Shown here piece after piece: positions 44,525-55,584 of a stretch of DNA of 64,000 bases. The position numbers were made by a program, and so were the translations under genes. A model generated the notes under the pieces. It searched no databases. It had not been told where the DNA came from and saw nothing but the letters and a program-made list of their open reading frames with translations. Source of the DNA: Costus lasius. Taxonomy: Eukaryota; Streptophyta; Magnoliopsida; Zingiberales; Costaceae. Position 1 is the first letter of the stretch. Each line of letters opens with the position of its first letter. Where the stretch lies: positions 13,282,501-13,346,500 of the forward strand of contig CM050449.1 in the NCBI GenBank assembly GCA_027563935.2. The letters are read 5' to 3'.

Positions 44525-46617
44525 ATGTTGTTTCTCCTCCATGCCGGCCCCGTCTTCCTCAGCTTCCTCCTCACCGTTCTCCACCTCCTCTTCTTCCTCC
44601 TCACCAAACTTATCATCTTTCTGCTTGAAGTAGATGATCCAAGGTACGTAGTAGTGACTACTTTGTATCGTATAAGTACGGGGGCTATGTATATAGCTAA
44701 TTGAGCTATGTGTTGCAGATCACGAGCTCAGCTCATCGCCCAAAACGATGAGATCAAGGGCGGCGGCTCCGACGACGAAGAGTTAGTTTCGGCCAGAGAG
44801 CAAGAAGAAGCCCTCTTCTTTTTCTACGGCGATAGTGCTGTGAACGATGTCGGACAACAGCTCGTCGAAGAAGGAGACTATTATTCCTCCGATCAACAAC
44901 TCTTGAAAGCCGATCATGACAACTTTGTCACGAGAATTATAGAATCTCCGCTAGACGTCGTCGACGGTCTTGATAAGTACGGTGAAGTTTTAACGACGGT
45001 CAACGCAACAAATCCACAGAGTTTTCCGCCTCCTGCGTCTGCGCGTGTGCCTGTGAAAGGTACGCCTGGCTACAACTAATAATTCCGCGCTGAAATAGAT
45101 GATAAATTTATTACTTGTCTTCTCTGTGAACCCATGAAGATGAAGACAGTCAAGAGGAGGAGAAGATACAGCAGCACGAGGCAGATGACTACTCAATTAA
45201 CAAGGAGAACGAGGAGAAGCTTAACAACGTTAACGTGGACCAACGGCTGCCTTTTGACAGCAAAAAGTTCAAGCTGGAAGAGCATACCTTTGGGTGCTCT
45301 CTCACAAGTGAGTCGACATCCAAGAGCTCCATGGAGTGGAGAAGCTCCACAATCTTCCGGGACTCGGAGACGGAGTGCCCCTTCTCCTCCTCCTCTCGCC
45401 GGAGCTCTTCCAACTGGGAGACATACACGCTGTTCCGCAAGTACGACGAGGAGATGATGTTCTTCGACAGAATCAGCGCACAGAAACTCACAGAGACAGG
45501 TGACTGGCCGTCCTCCAAAATCAAGCTTTTTGCTTGTTTTCTTCGTCGCTAAGTATAACAAAACTAATGATTCCGCCCGCGTCGACATTAAATTTCAGAA
45601 TCATTTAGGTCATTCAAATACCAACCGAGGTCAATCTCGCAGAGGATAGTTCACAAGTTTGCAGGACACAAGAAGGGAGCCGCCGCCCAGGATCCTTATC
45701 AAGAATTGGAGAGCGCTTATGTGGCTCAGGTTTGCCTCGCATGGGAGGCACTCAACTGGAACTACAACTACATGAGACAAAAGTACGCCATGCTAGGAGC
45801 AGCTTCTTATTGCACCGCATGGATCGCCCAGCAATTCCAACAGTTTCAGGTCCTCTTGCAGCGGTTCATCGAAGACGAGCCATACGAGCGCGGCCGGAGG
45901 CCGGAAGTATTTGCCCGGACCAGGATTTTCTCTCCAAAATTGCTCCAAGTCCCCGAATTTCAAGGTACTGCTTATTATGCGTGCCCACTTTTTGTTCTCG
46001 CAAGCGCAAGCTAATTTCGAATGTGTTGCCGGTAATTGCCATAAAAAGACGCAGGAGCAGCAGAGGAAGGTAAAGAGGAAACAATTTCATCCACCGAGTT
46101 GCTGCTGATTCTGGAAGGTGCGATCAGAACCTTCATGGACTTCCTCAAGGCAGACAGGCGGAATCCTTGCCAAATGCTTAAAGCGTTGATCAAGAAGAAG
46201 ATTTCAAGCTCAGTGGACCCCAATCATCTGCATTTGCTCAAGAAAGAGAACACCAAAGTGAGCCGTGCTGCTTTTATTTATGCATAAAAATGTTTTTTTT
46301 TTAAAAAAAAAAATCATTGTACTAAATCATTAATTCTTTTGTCAACATCAATATGCTTTTCTTTTCAGAAGAAGATGATGCTCAAGGAGCTGCTGAGGCC
46401 AAGAAGCTGCATAGGGAGGAAGCGGCTGAACGGGGAGCAGGAGATGGAGGTGCTGACGGGCTTAATAGACATGAAGATCGTATCCAGGGTTCTGAGGATG
46501 GCAGAGATGAGGCAAGAACAGTTGCACTGGTGCGAGGAGAAGATGAACAAATTAAAAGTGTCAGATAATGGGAAAATCCAAAGAGATTGCTCTCCACTCT
46601 TTTTCCCGGTTCACTGA
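44525..46617 (+). CDS. DUF1666 family protein (ribosomal L34Ae-like), six exons
   Basis: Exons 44525-44643, 44719-45059, 45140-45499, 45599-45964, 46055-46257 and 46369-46617 join with GT-AG ends and matching phases into 545 residues. The start at 44525 gives a hydrophobic N-terminus (MLFLLHAGPVFLSFLL, then TVLHLLFFLLTKLIIFLL), probably a membrane anchor; an in-frame ATG at 44381 would add 48 Pro/Leu-rich residues. The middle is acidic and Ser-rich. From exon 4 the DUF1666 core follows: SFRSFKYQPRSISQRIVHKF, VCLAWEALNWNYNY, ASYCTAWIAQQFQQFQVLLQ, PYERGRRPEVFARTRI, then in exon 6 LLRPRSCIGRKRL, GLIDMKIVSRVLRMAEM, EEKMNKLKV and the C-terminal SPLFFPVH. Known: plant-only family, often noted as L34e-superfamily, function unsettled. 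All core blocks are complete, so the gene looks intact. Confidence 0.92.
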
Positions 46618-47410
46618 CGCCAAAGTCAGTGTTGTATAATCTGCTCTGCTCTGCTTTAGGCTGGCCGATGACTAGACTGGACAAAGCCATAAAGGCCACG
46701 GATATGTATGAGAATATGCACTCCACTCTTCCCCTTCGCGTCTTGAGATCCATGACTGCATGTTGTGCGGGAAAAAGGTGTAGGATTTGTTCATGGACGT
46801 CGTATGACAAAATTAAAAGTCAATAAAAGTGAAAGTGAGGCCCGAGTGGAGGTAGAGACAACCACAACTTTAGCTTTTGTTTGCTTTTATGTGTTGATGT
46901 TTACACTGAAGGATGCGTTTTGAGTATTAAACAAGCTGAAGGCAGTCATTAGCCGAGGGAGATGAAGATTAAACAATGCTTTTGGTGGCTGTACACTCCA
47001 GTTGATTGTGCAAGTCAACTTAAATTATGGTCAAAATGGATCAGGATTATGCATGGCACTAATCATAGTTTAGAACATCCGTGCGAGCGTGCGTGCTTGG
47101 CTTAGGTAAATTAATATCAACAATTGCGCCCATAACCAAAGTTCGTGGATGAGCACTTGTATGTATTGTATTACAGACGAAGATTCCTCCGATGTGACAT
47201 AGTCATCTTATAGGGACGAAAAGGTCAACAAAAGTTGGCGCGGAGTCAAATTCATTGACCCAAAGTGATTGTTGGCTGACTTCGAGGCGTTGACTCGATC
47301 GTCTCCTGAACTGAACAATTTCAATGGGAAGAGCCTTTTTTTAGCCAAAAAAAAAAAAAGGATTGAGACCCTTCCCAAGTAACAAGAAAAACACCCACTT
47401 CTTTCTCAAA

Positions 47411-47609
47411 AAAATTTGGCAAGCGGGGTACCCAACTGCACTGAACGCGTATACCTGACACAGGATCATGAAATGAAATAGTAAATTTCGTGAAATCTTA
47501 GAATACGAGTTATTTCACGATCTTCTACGCGTCCAGGATCGTGAAATGCATTCACAGTCAGGTACCCTGCTACCGGGCAATGCAGTTGGATACCTCGCTG
47601 CCAAATTTG
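47411..47609. repeat. Foldback hairpin of about 200 bp
   Basis: AAATTTGGCAAGCGGGGTAC (47412 on) is mirrored by the reverse complement of 47577-47609 (AAATTTGGCAGCGAGGTATC), and both continue CCAACTGCA(C/T)TG. A second, weaker pairing (ACCTGAC..) lies inside. It is either a small MITE or a hairpin-forming transcript. Confidence 0.75.
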
Positions 47610-48329
47610 TTCCCTCCTTTCCCTATCGAGAGCAGAGACGGGAGTGAAATCCACGATAGTTCCTCTCTCTTGGTAAGATTTGGGTACTCATATTGTAAAG
47701 ATGAAATGACTAAAATCAAGCACAGTATAGGTTAAGTTTGAATTTAAACCTACGAGTACAAAGCTCGATACCATAGAGTCAAATTTATAATTTAACCTCC
47801 AAACCATTCTAATATTAATTTATAACCTAAACCTATGAGTCTGGTTCGTCTAGTTCGTCTTGAATGGTTTACAAAGAGTATGTAGTATAAGATCTCTCTT
47901 GGTCTTGGTTTAGGTTATCTCCTATTCAACTTGATCACTCACGAGTCGTGAGAGTGTGCCTTCACTAGCTCTTATACTACGTACTCTTATGTCAAGTTGA
48001 GGCTTGAGAGGGTGTATCCAAAAGCCAATGTGAAATGGTTATATATAGTCCTTGGCCTTATTTAATAATTTTAATCCTGGCGATGGCATAATAGTCGATT
48101 CAGTTGGTGACATCCACCAAACGGAAACCTAGAAATCGACGATCGCCAAAATGACGGTTGGTTTGGGATGCTCTCCAGTAAAATTGTAATGAAATAGCAG
48201 CCAACGAATCACGGGACTGCCGCATAGGAAATTAGTAGAAGTCACCGGAGCAACTCTTATTCTTCAAGTCAGAGAGGGCACTAATTCGCGAGAGCACTTG
48301 CGGCGTCGGCATCAGCGGTGATTCTTTGG

Positions 48330-48395
48330 ATGGATTTAGGGTTGATGATGGATTCACCGATCTGCTTTGCTCGAACCAATGCCCATCTAATTCAG
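48330..48395 (+). other. Possible first coding exon of an untraced gene
   Basis: ATG 48330 opens MDLGLMMDSPICFARTNAHL, then IQ and a donor CAG/GTCGGAG. The upstream stretch looks like a 5' leader. No second exon could be found in the following 5 kb, which is mostly LINE and AT-rich DNA. It may be the start of a gene lost to the LINE insertion, or chance. Confidence 0.25.
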
Positions 48396-48699
48396 GTCGG
48401 AGAATTATGTATCCCTTCTTTAATTTGATCGACGAAATTGTTGTTTACTATTGCGTAGCGGGAATTCAGTCGATTGATTGTTCTTTCTTCCGGATGATGC
48501 ACCACGTGCTTGACGTCATCCATCAGCATTTTGATTGATTAACCTGTAATTTCTTTCGGATTCGTTAGTTCTTTAAGATCAAGAAACTATAAGCCGTTTT
48601 AACAGAACGATAAGCGGAGGGAAATCAAGAGCGAGAAGGTGGTTCGCGTCTAACTTGCCAGAGAATAAGAGCATTTAACCAAATCTATGACATCTCCTT

Positions 48700-51100
48700 G
48701 GAATTCTTTTTCCTTCTATCAGAAATTCTTCGGTTTCTTTCTCCCCATAATGTTGCAATCTACCCTTGAAGCCTGGTGTTCCTAATTCGTCACTCCTGAC
48801 GCGGACCAACTGGTCTGTTGGCTGGGATCCTTGTAAATGATACCTGGTGCTAAGTTTCCCCTGTCAACCTAGTTAAGAAAACTATTCTAGTGTTCAACGG
48901 CCTCAAACAGATCAGGAAACATGCTTTTGGTCTGTGCCTCACTGTTCAATCTATCTGTCAAAAACCTTGAATTAGTTCCATAACACAAGAAATATCTTTG
49001 ATTGAGAAAAAAACACCTCTCCACGACAAAGATTGTCTCTAATTCTTGCCTCTTTTACTTTAATCCAGTGGCCAATGGTACCATTTATAAGGACTACATA
49101 GTGACCATAAGAAGTTAATTTTTTGATCCAAAAATCTAAAGTTGAGGCATGAAATAATCTTCCATAACCTGCATGGTAGCAGACCATTCAACAGTTTCAA
49201 AGGCTTTCCCAAATTTAAGCTTCAACATAGTAATTTCATATGTTCTTTTCTTATGGCACTAGTTTAGTATTTCAGCGACCCCTACATAACATATGAGAAG
49301 TTTCTTCCGTGGAGAAATTCATATTCATCAAGCGAGCATAGTTTAGCCTTCTTAGATTTGTATATCGTTTACGAAGGTTCTAGAAAAGCATCATAAGATC
49401 ATCCTTAATATTATATTGTTTCAAAATATCCTACACAAATTCAGACCACAAACCATCATTTATAGAAGCCTTCGTCTTGCCTAAACTCCCTATAACATTC
49501 TTAACCTCATCTTCTTGAAAGGAAAATACAAGTATGCTATAATCCTCTCTATCATCAGTCTGGAAAAGTGTTGGATCAAGCATAATACGATCTGAGGAAC
49601 TCCTTCCAAATGAGTTTCTGAATTAGGAGCCGAAAGTTTTTTGAAACATTTGCTTAGTTACAGTCCTGCCTTCACTTTCAAGTTGGTTGATGAAGTGTCT
49701 TTTCCTTCTTATAGTAGCAGTGTTATAGAAGTAATTGGTGTCCCCATTTCTTATCCAATTAGATTTGACTTTTCTGTCAATCAATGTTCTCACCACTGAA
49801 ATTTTTATCCAGTTACTGATTTAGATTTCTTGCTAAGTCACTGTCATCAAGACTACCAACCTCCTCCTTGATATAAATCTGACCAATTTATTTCATCAAG
49901 TTTTGTTTCTGATTATGAATGGAGCACTTGCTTCTGCCTCAACGCTTGATATCTTTGCTTACTTCTGACAGTCCTCGGCATTCTTGTTGCTTCTATCAGC
50001 GTTCCAGTTATTGGTTATTAGTTTGCTGGAGTTACTGCTTCTATCAGATTTCAAATCAACACTGATTCCTCTTAACAAATTGACAGATGTCAAGGCTCTG
50101 TAAAAGTGGTTTGTGATTAGAAAGAGTGGAAGGGATATTAACCACAGTAGTGAGATAGTATTAATTGAAATCTGAGTTGATAATGATTTTATCAAGCTGA
50201 GCAAGAGCATGTCTTTGATGGTCACACCAAATGAACATGGAATCTACAATAGGCAGGTCTATCGAAACTGTCTCATCGATCAAGTCATCCAAGATAATGT
50301 TGTCAGAAGTCTTACTAGAGCAGTGGAACTGTTCTTCCTTTCAGAACTATTGATGGTGATGTTAAATCACAATAGATGACTCAAGCCCCATAAGTAAGCC
50401 AATTGGAATATTTAAATTACATAAGAAATTCATCTCTCCCACTATATTAAGGTGCACTTTAAGTACTTGTTGTGGTGTTGTAGAATTCACTATAATATTT
50501 CAGAAGAGGCCAGTGTAGTTACCATGATGCCGTTCCATCAATTCGCAATCCCTATTGTTGTAACCGATCAAGACACCCCTACAAAGCTCAACAGACTTGA
50601 TACCAATTCAATTGAATCTAGAATTACAATTGAGGGCACGCAAATAAATGTTGTCAAGAGTCTGCATCTTGGTTTCCTGAAAGAAAAGGAAGTCACATAA
50701 TTTCCAAAGCCAACCACCATACAAGATTCTGTTTAGACCTTTGATGTTCCCGCTAACTATAGTAAGTTTGTTTATCATTGAAACAAATTAGTCAACAGTA
50801 TCAGAATCCACCAATTTAGTGGCCGTTGGTCAATCTTCTTATTCTTTATTCCTTGTGGTCTCCAAATATGAATTAGACAGTTCCTTAAACCCAGACCTTG
50901 GCAACATAGGCCCCAGTTCATCATCTGTCAGCTTGTTCAAAACAAAAACCTCCTGGGATCCAAAATCAGATGCCAGGCTCTTGCTAGTTAGAGTAATCAC
51001 AAGCAGCAAAGATTGTGGAGTGCTTGCTAGACTAAAATTTGCTTGTTCTTTGGTACTCCAAAGTCCAGATCTAGAAATTTTAGAACTATTTGCATAATGG
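48700..51100 (-). mobile_element. Decayed L1-type LINE
   Basis: Minus-strand translation, across frames and stops, shows in order: a start-like block MINKLTIVSGNIKGLNR (near 50770), endonuclease pieces FFQETKMQTLDNIYLRAL, SRFN.IGIKSVE.CRGVLIGY and FNITINSSERKEQ, a linker SNWIRNGDTNYFYN, reverse transcriptase entry SLGKTKA...DGL and the segment YVVLINGTIGHWIKVKEARI. These match the endonuclease-RT order of plant L1 elements. No poly-A tail was placed with confidence. Many stops make it inactive. Confidence 0.8.
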
Positions 51101-54100
51101 TATAATCATAATTTTTGTCAGTTAGCTTGGACAAATTTGGTTTAGTCCAAATTTAACTCCAAACATTTCAACAGGCAACAGATTTAACTTCAGATTTGCA
51201 ATCAACCAGGCATAGATTAGGCTCAGCTTGGTTTGAGTGATTTACTTTTGAATTAGAACGAATCCAGAAGTCGTATGCTCAAATTCAGAAAAGCTAAGTA
51301 ATCTGTAAATAGGTTACTTTTGTCCTACCCATTTTTCGGGCCAAAAAATTCTACAACTTTAAGCTTTTTTTCTTTCATTTTATACTGTCTCAGTCATATG
51401 ACTGGAAAAATGACTCCTCTCCTACTCAAACAAATAAGAAATAGCCGTTCTATATCTTCAACTTTTTTTCTTTTTTTTTTTACTTTGGCTGTCGTCCTCT
51501 TATATTTTTCATTTGAAATATATGTTGTATGAAATAAAGTTCTTACCGAGGAATGCTTACAGGTTGCACATCCCCTTGGGCGCACACTCAAAATTTCAAC
51601 CATTATTCCTGCCACTGAGCTCAATTGCCACCATATTTCTTGTATTTTGTCTTTTTTTACTTTTATATTCAAAAAATTTCTTAGTGAAGAGCAGTTAATA
51701 ATATTCATCTCTAACTTGTGATAAACAAAAGAAATCTCAACTTTCGTTTGCGGGTTTCTTACAATTAGTTGTAGATAAATGTTGTTTGGTCAAAAGTATC
51801 TCAATGTTACAATTACGTCTATAGAAGTGTTACGTCAAACAAACTGAGAGAGAAACATTTTTTTATCTCAAGTTACAGAACTGAAGCTCCATAAGAGGAC
51901 CAACCTCAGTAACGGAACATTATGATACGTGTTATTTGCCATCAACTATTTCTTGATATCTCTGTGAAGATTATGTAGTTTCTGCGTGTTGCTACCTGTT
52001 AGGTTTGTTACGCCTTCTTCCTAGATAGATGCTAAAATCCATGGTTCATGTACTAGACCAAAATTTTTGCTTCAAATTAATTTCCAGAAGAACCTAATCT
52101 GTGGTAGATTTGTGGTGGAAGGAAGTCGTTATTTTGTGAATCAACAAGTCAAAACTTGTTTCAGAGCATTTTGCTTTCATGTTGTAGTAGTGTAGTTCTT
52201 CCGAGACAGTCTCTTGGAATTATAGCTTGCTTTTATCATTGGTACATGACAACAAAGTAGTTGTAGTATCGTTTGGTTCTTATAGGGCATGCTGGACAAT
52301 TCTACGATAGATACATGACATTGGTGATACAATGAAGTAGTTGTACAGATTGAGACAACCCTTCTTCAAGTACTAGATATTTTGTCTGTTCTGCTCTACT
52401 ATTACTAGATGTGAACTAGTAACTTTGAACTTCCACTGACATCTCAGTTAGTCAGATTGGTTTACACATAGGCGTGTCGGAGTTGGCCTATGAGTTGGAT
52501 TTGTTAGCATTACCATTTCAGTTTGATCATCCTTGTCTCTCACATTTCTACTGGATAAATTTGTAGCGCATAGAAGGCTTACTTAATTAATAAGACCAGC
52601 TCTACCAAGCGATAAATTTCCATAAAAAAACTTACATTTTATTAAATATGATTAAATAATCATTTGGACATTTAATCATCTTACCTGTTTCGTATTTCAA
52701 GCTCTTAAAAATTCAGATAGTTTATCTTTTAATAACCGGAAGAATGTCACTGAACTAAACAAATTTATGGCGCTCATGTTTGGACAAACAAACTTGTTTT
52801 GACGATGAAATTGTTTATCCTTCATCGAAGATAACAGTATTGAACAAGTTGGACGAATTTATCAAGTATTTGCTACATCAACTGGTGACTAATCTTTGTA
52901 CCTATCCCAATATGGTAAAGTAAATCTTTACATGTCCAATAGCAAAACTCGCATTTCACGGATGTGACACCAAAACTAGATGACTTTTCACAGCATTTGC
53001 ACTGAAGTCAGGTCATACCATTTAGGTAAGATCATGTTAACCACCTCGTTATGTACAAATATATTCTAAGTACAAAAGTCTATCATCTTAGAAAATATAT
53101 AAAACTAACAACTCAAGGACAGGAAATGGAAAGGCAAGTAGGTCTAGTGACACCAAAATACTCTAGGACAAAAGAATTTAGTTTTATAAATGTTGGTTAA
53201 ATTTTGTTGAGGTAGCTGTTCTGAAAATGTATTTGTTATCAACCTTATCAAAAAGGTGTTGATTCACTGACTAAAATCTAACTTGTAATCTTGTTGCTGA
53301 TATTGCGTGCTCTTTAGTGTTTAAATATGAATTTCTGCTGTTAAATGTGGAACAAATATGTATCTTTACCTGTGGTGACGACAGAAAAGAGGGGAAAAAA
53401 AGAAGAAAAAGTCTACCATCTTTGACCCTGCTCGTTTCTCTTTCGTGAGGTCTTATTTGTCTCTGTTGGTTACTAATGGACTCGGCAGGAACTTTCCTCC
53501 AGTCGAAAGTAAAAAAAGGAAAAAGAGAAGAAAACAAGTTTCACTCCGTCCAACCATGAAACCTTCGATCTATGATCCTGATATTTGACTAAGTAAAATA
53601 ATTTGGGACCTTTCCAGATTTATTAACCCATATAATCTGGAATCTGGTTGTCACATGCCTCCCAATCATAGGAGCCAGAAAAGAACTAGGCACAAGGAGA
53701 AGAAGCATAGAAACGCACTCACTGTAGAGATCGCATCCTTGCTCCTCTTCTTACTGCATCTTGTTTTGGTTGTCCTTTAAGGTTATGCGCTAAAGTTACG
53801 ATGAAAGTGAACGGAGCTGTCAGGCTACAGGGTTAGCTGGCTAGGTGGCTTTGCCCCTCAACACCTAATTGGTAAGCTTTTTTTCATCGTAAAGTAACTG
53901 ATTAAAGTGTCTGGTAGCACCCAGAATTCTTAAGAGAATTAGCTTTGATAAATCATGCATGCTCGAACAAAAATTTAATAAAAAATCAGGTGGGTTGAAA
54001 CCCTTGCCGCTTCAATTCTTTAGGCCTTTTCTCCTACTGTCCCAACCAGCTCTCGCCCATCTACTGCATCACATGTTGGTGCCAAATTGAAGAGAGTTAG

Positions 54101-54265
54101 AGCATCGAAGTTATCATCCGATAACATCAATCCATGTCTCTGCCATCCGTCTCAAACCAAAGTAAAACTCAGAAACAAGCACACGAACTTATAATTCAGT
54201 GAGATGATTCTGCCACATTATAAATGCTACCACCGGGTGATGACAAAACTTTTACCCGACCCGTC
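51101..54265. other. Intergenic, AT-rich, 3' of JAG-like gene
   Basis: Holds no recognisable domain on either strand. The minus-strand open frame 53271-53537 has no support. Confidence 0.5.
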
Positions 54266-55460
54266 CTATAGATTGTGAGGACCGCCGTCTCTTGCAACCG
54301 GAGTTCCCACTCCGTCCACGGGGAAGCTGTGAGAAAGAGGAGATCCGTAACAAGTGAAGCCGGGGTCATGAGGGCCGTAGTGTTGCTGACGTTGGGAGCT
54401 CCCTGTGACGACATGGCCGATGTAGTAATTGCCGACCGAAGGATGGTGAGGTTGATAGGATGGCGGGGAAGGGTTAAGCGAGGAAGAAGGGTACAGGTAT
54501 TGCTGCACTGGTGCCTGTGTTGGCACGCTTGGGTAGACCGGCCGGAATTGAAGAAACGATTCTCCGATGCCGCCGCTGTGTTGGAATCCACCGGGAGGGA
54601 TTTGTGAGCCAGGCACCTCCCTCAAGCTGTTTAACATTAAAATTAAGATGGAATCGATGAGGAAGGCATCTTTCCAAGTGAACAGTGATATATAGTTTAG
54701 TCCACTGTAGTACCACTGTTGATAGCAGGTGACAACAGTGTTTCACATAGGTGGCAAACCCTAGAATCAAAAGTTAATGGCTTTAACTTGGATCTCAACA
54801 CATACCTGATAGCAGCTGCAGCACCAGTGAGACATTCGTTGCTGAACACTAGTTGACGAGCACGATTGAGCGTCTCCGTCTCTCTCTCTAATAAAGGCAT
54901 CAAATTAAATTCAGTAACACCCTATAGCAACTAGGTAGGTAGGTAGTTTGGCTCAAGAATCCCTCATATTAGTACAAACTTAATTGTATATACATGGCCG
55001 TCAATTATCTTGCCTTGGCGATGTCGGTTCATGTGGCCACCCAGTGCCTGAGATTTGCAGAACTTGAGGGAACAAAACCGGCACTCGTACACCTTCGCCG
55101 CATCATCCTTTGCTCCGCTTTTCTTTTTCTTGAATCCTGTAATCTTTCAATCAGTTCTCTTGCTGGCAAAGCTCACGGCAACCGCAATAGTTTATACGGA
55201 AAAATAGGTTTCCCCCTTTTTCTTCCATGTGGCGACCGCCCTCTCGTTAGTAATACTTACGTGCACTGTCTACGGAAGCCGAAGTAGTCATCGAGCTCTC
55301 CTCTAGCGGGTGTTTGCCATGTTCTTCCGGGAAGTTGTTGAGATCTAGTGAGTTCCCCTCTGGCCTCCTGCAAGCAAATCCGAAACCAAGGCATATTAAG
55401 TTATATGCTCAGTGATAAAAGTTGAAAGGTGTTTGGGATGATAGAGGGCTGTATATACAT
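54266..55460 (-). CDS. JAG: JAGGED-like C2H2 zinc-finger regulator, five exons
   Basis: Exons on the minus strand: AT at 55460-55459, then 55367-55261, 55136-55014, 54887-54806 and 54626-54266; total 224 residues. The N-terminus MRPEGNSLDLNNFPEE carries an LDLN (EAR-type) repressor motif. Residues 55-75 are one zinc finger, C55-X2-C58-X12-H71-X3-H75, with plant-specific QALGGH, inside CRFCSLKFCKSQALGGHMNR. The conserved run RQERETETLNRARQLVF follows across the exon 3/4 joint. The tail is Pro/Ser/Tyr-rich and keeps the family block PGFTCYGSP. Known: JAGGED and rice homologues promote growth of leaf margins and floral organs in the nucleus. Oddities: the start codon is split by intron 1, and intron 3 has a GC donor; both are dictated by homology. 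Confidence 0.9.
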
Positions 55461-55573
55461 GGTATTGCAACGGAGGAGAAAGTGGAACAAGAAGCATCCA
55501 GTTGAAGAGAAGCAGGTGAAGAAATGTTTGAGAAGAAAGACTGCAGTTTGCTACTGCACTCTAGACAAGAGCT

Positions 55574-55584
55574 GTATTATAAAG
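55574..55584 (-). promoter_or_regulatory. TATA-like box of the JAG-like gene
   Basis: CTTTATAATAC on the minus strand, about 115 bases upstream of the split start codon. A CT/GA-rich tract follows upstream (55643-55692), common in plant core promoters. Confidence 0.5.

Larger units (their letters stand above)
46618..48699. other. Intergenic, with foldback and a possible lone 5' exon
   Basis: AT-rich. Contains the inverted repeat at 47411-47609 and a short exon-like stretch at 48330-48395. No other gene. Confidence 0.5.

Noticed and set aside
45189..45588. Minus-strand frames opposite DUF1666 exon 3
   Set aside because: Shadows; the plus strand has correct splicing and family motifs.
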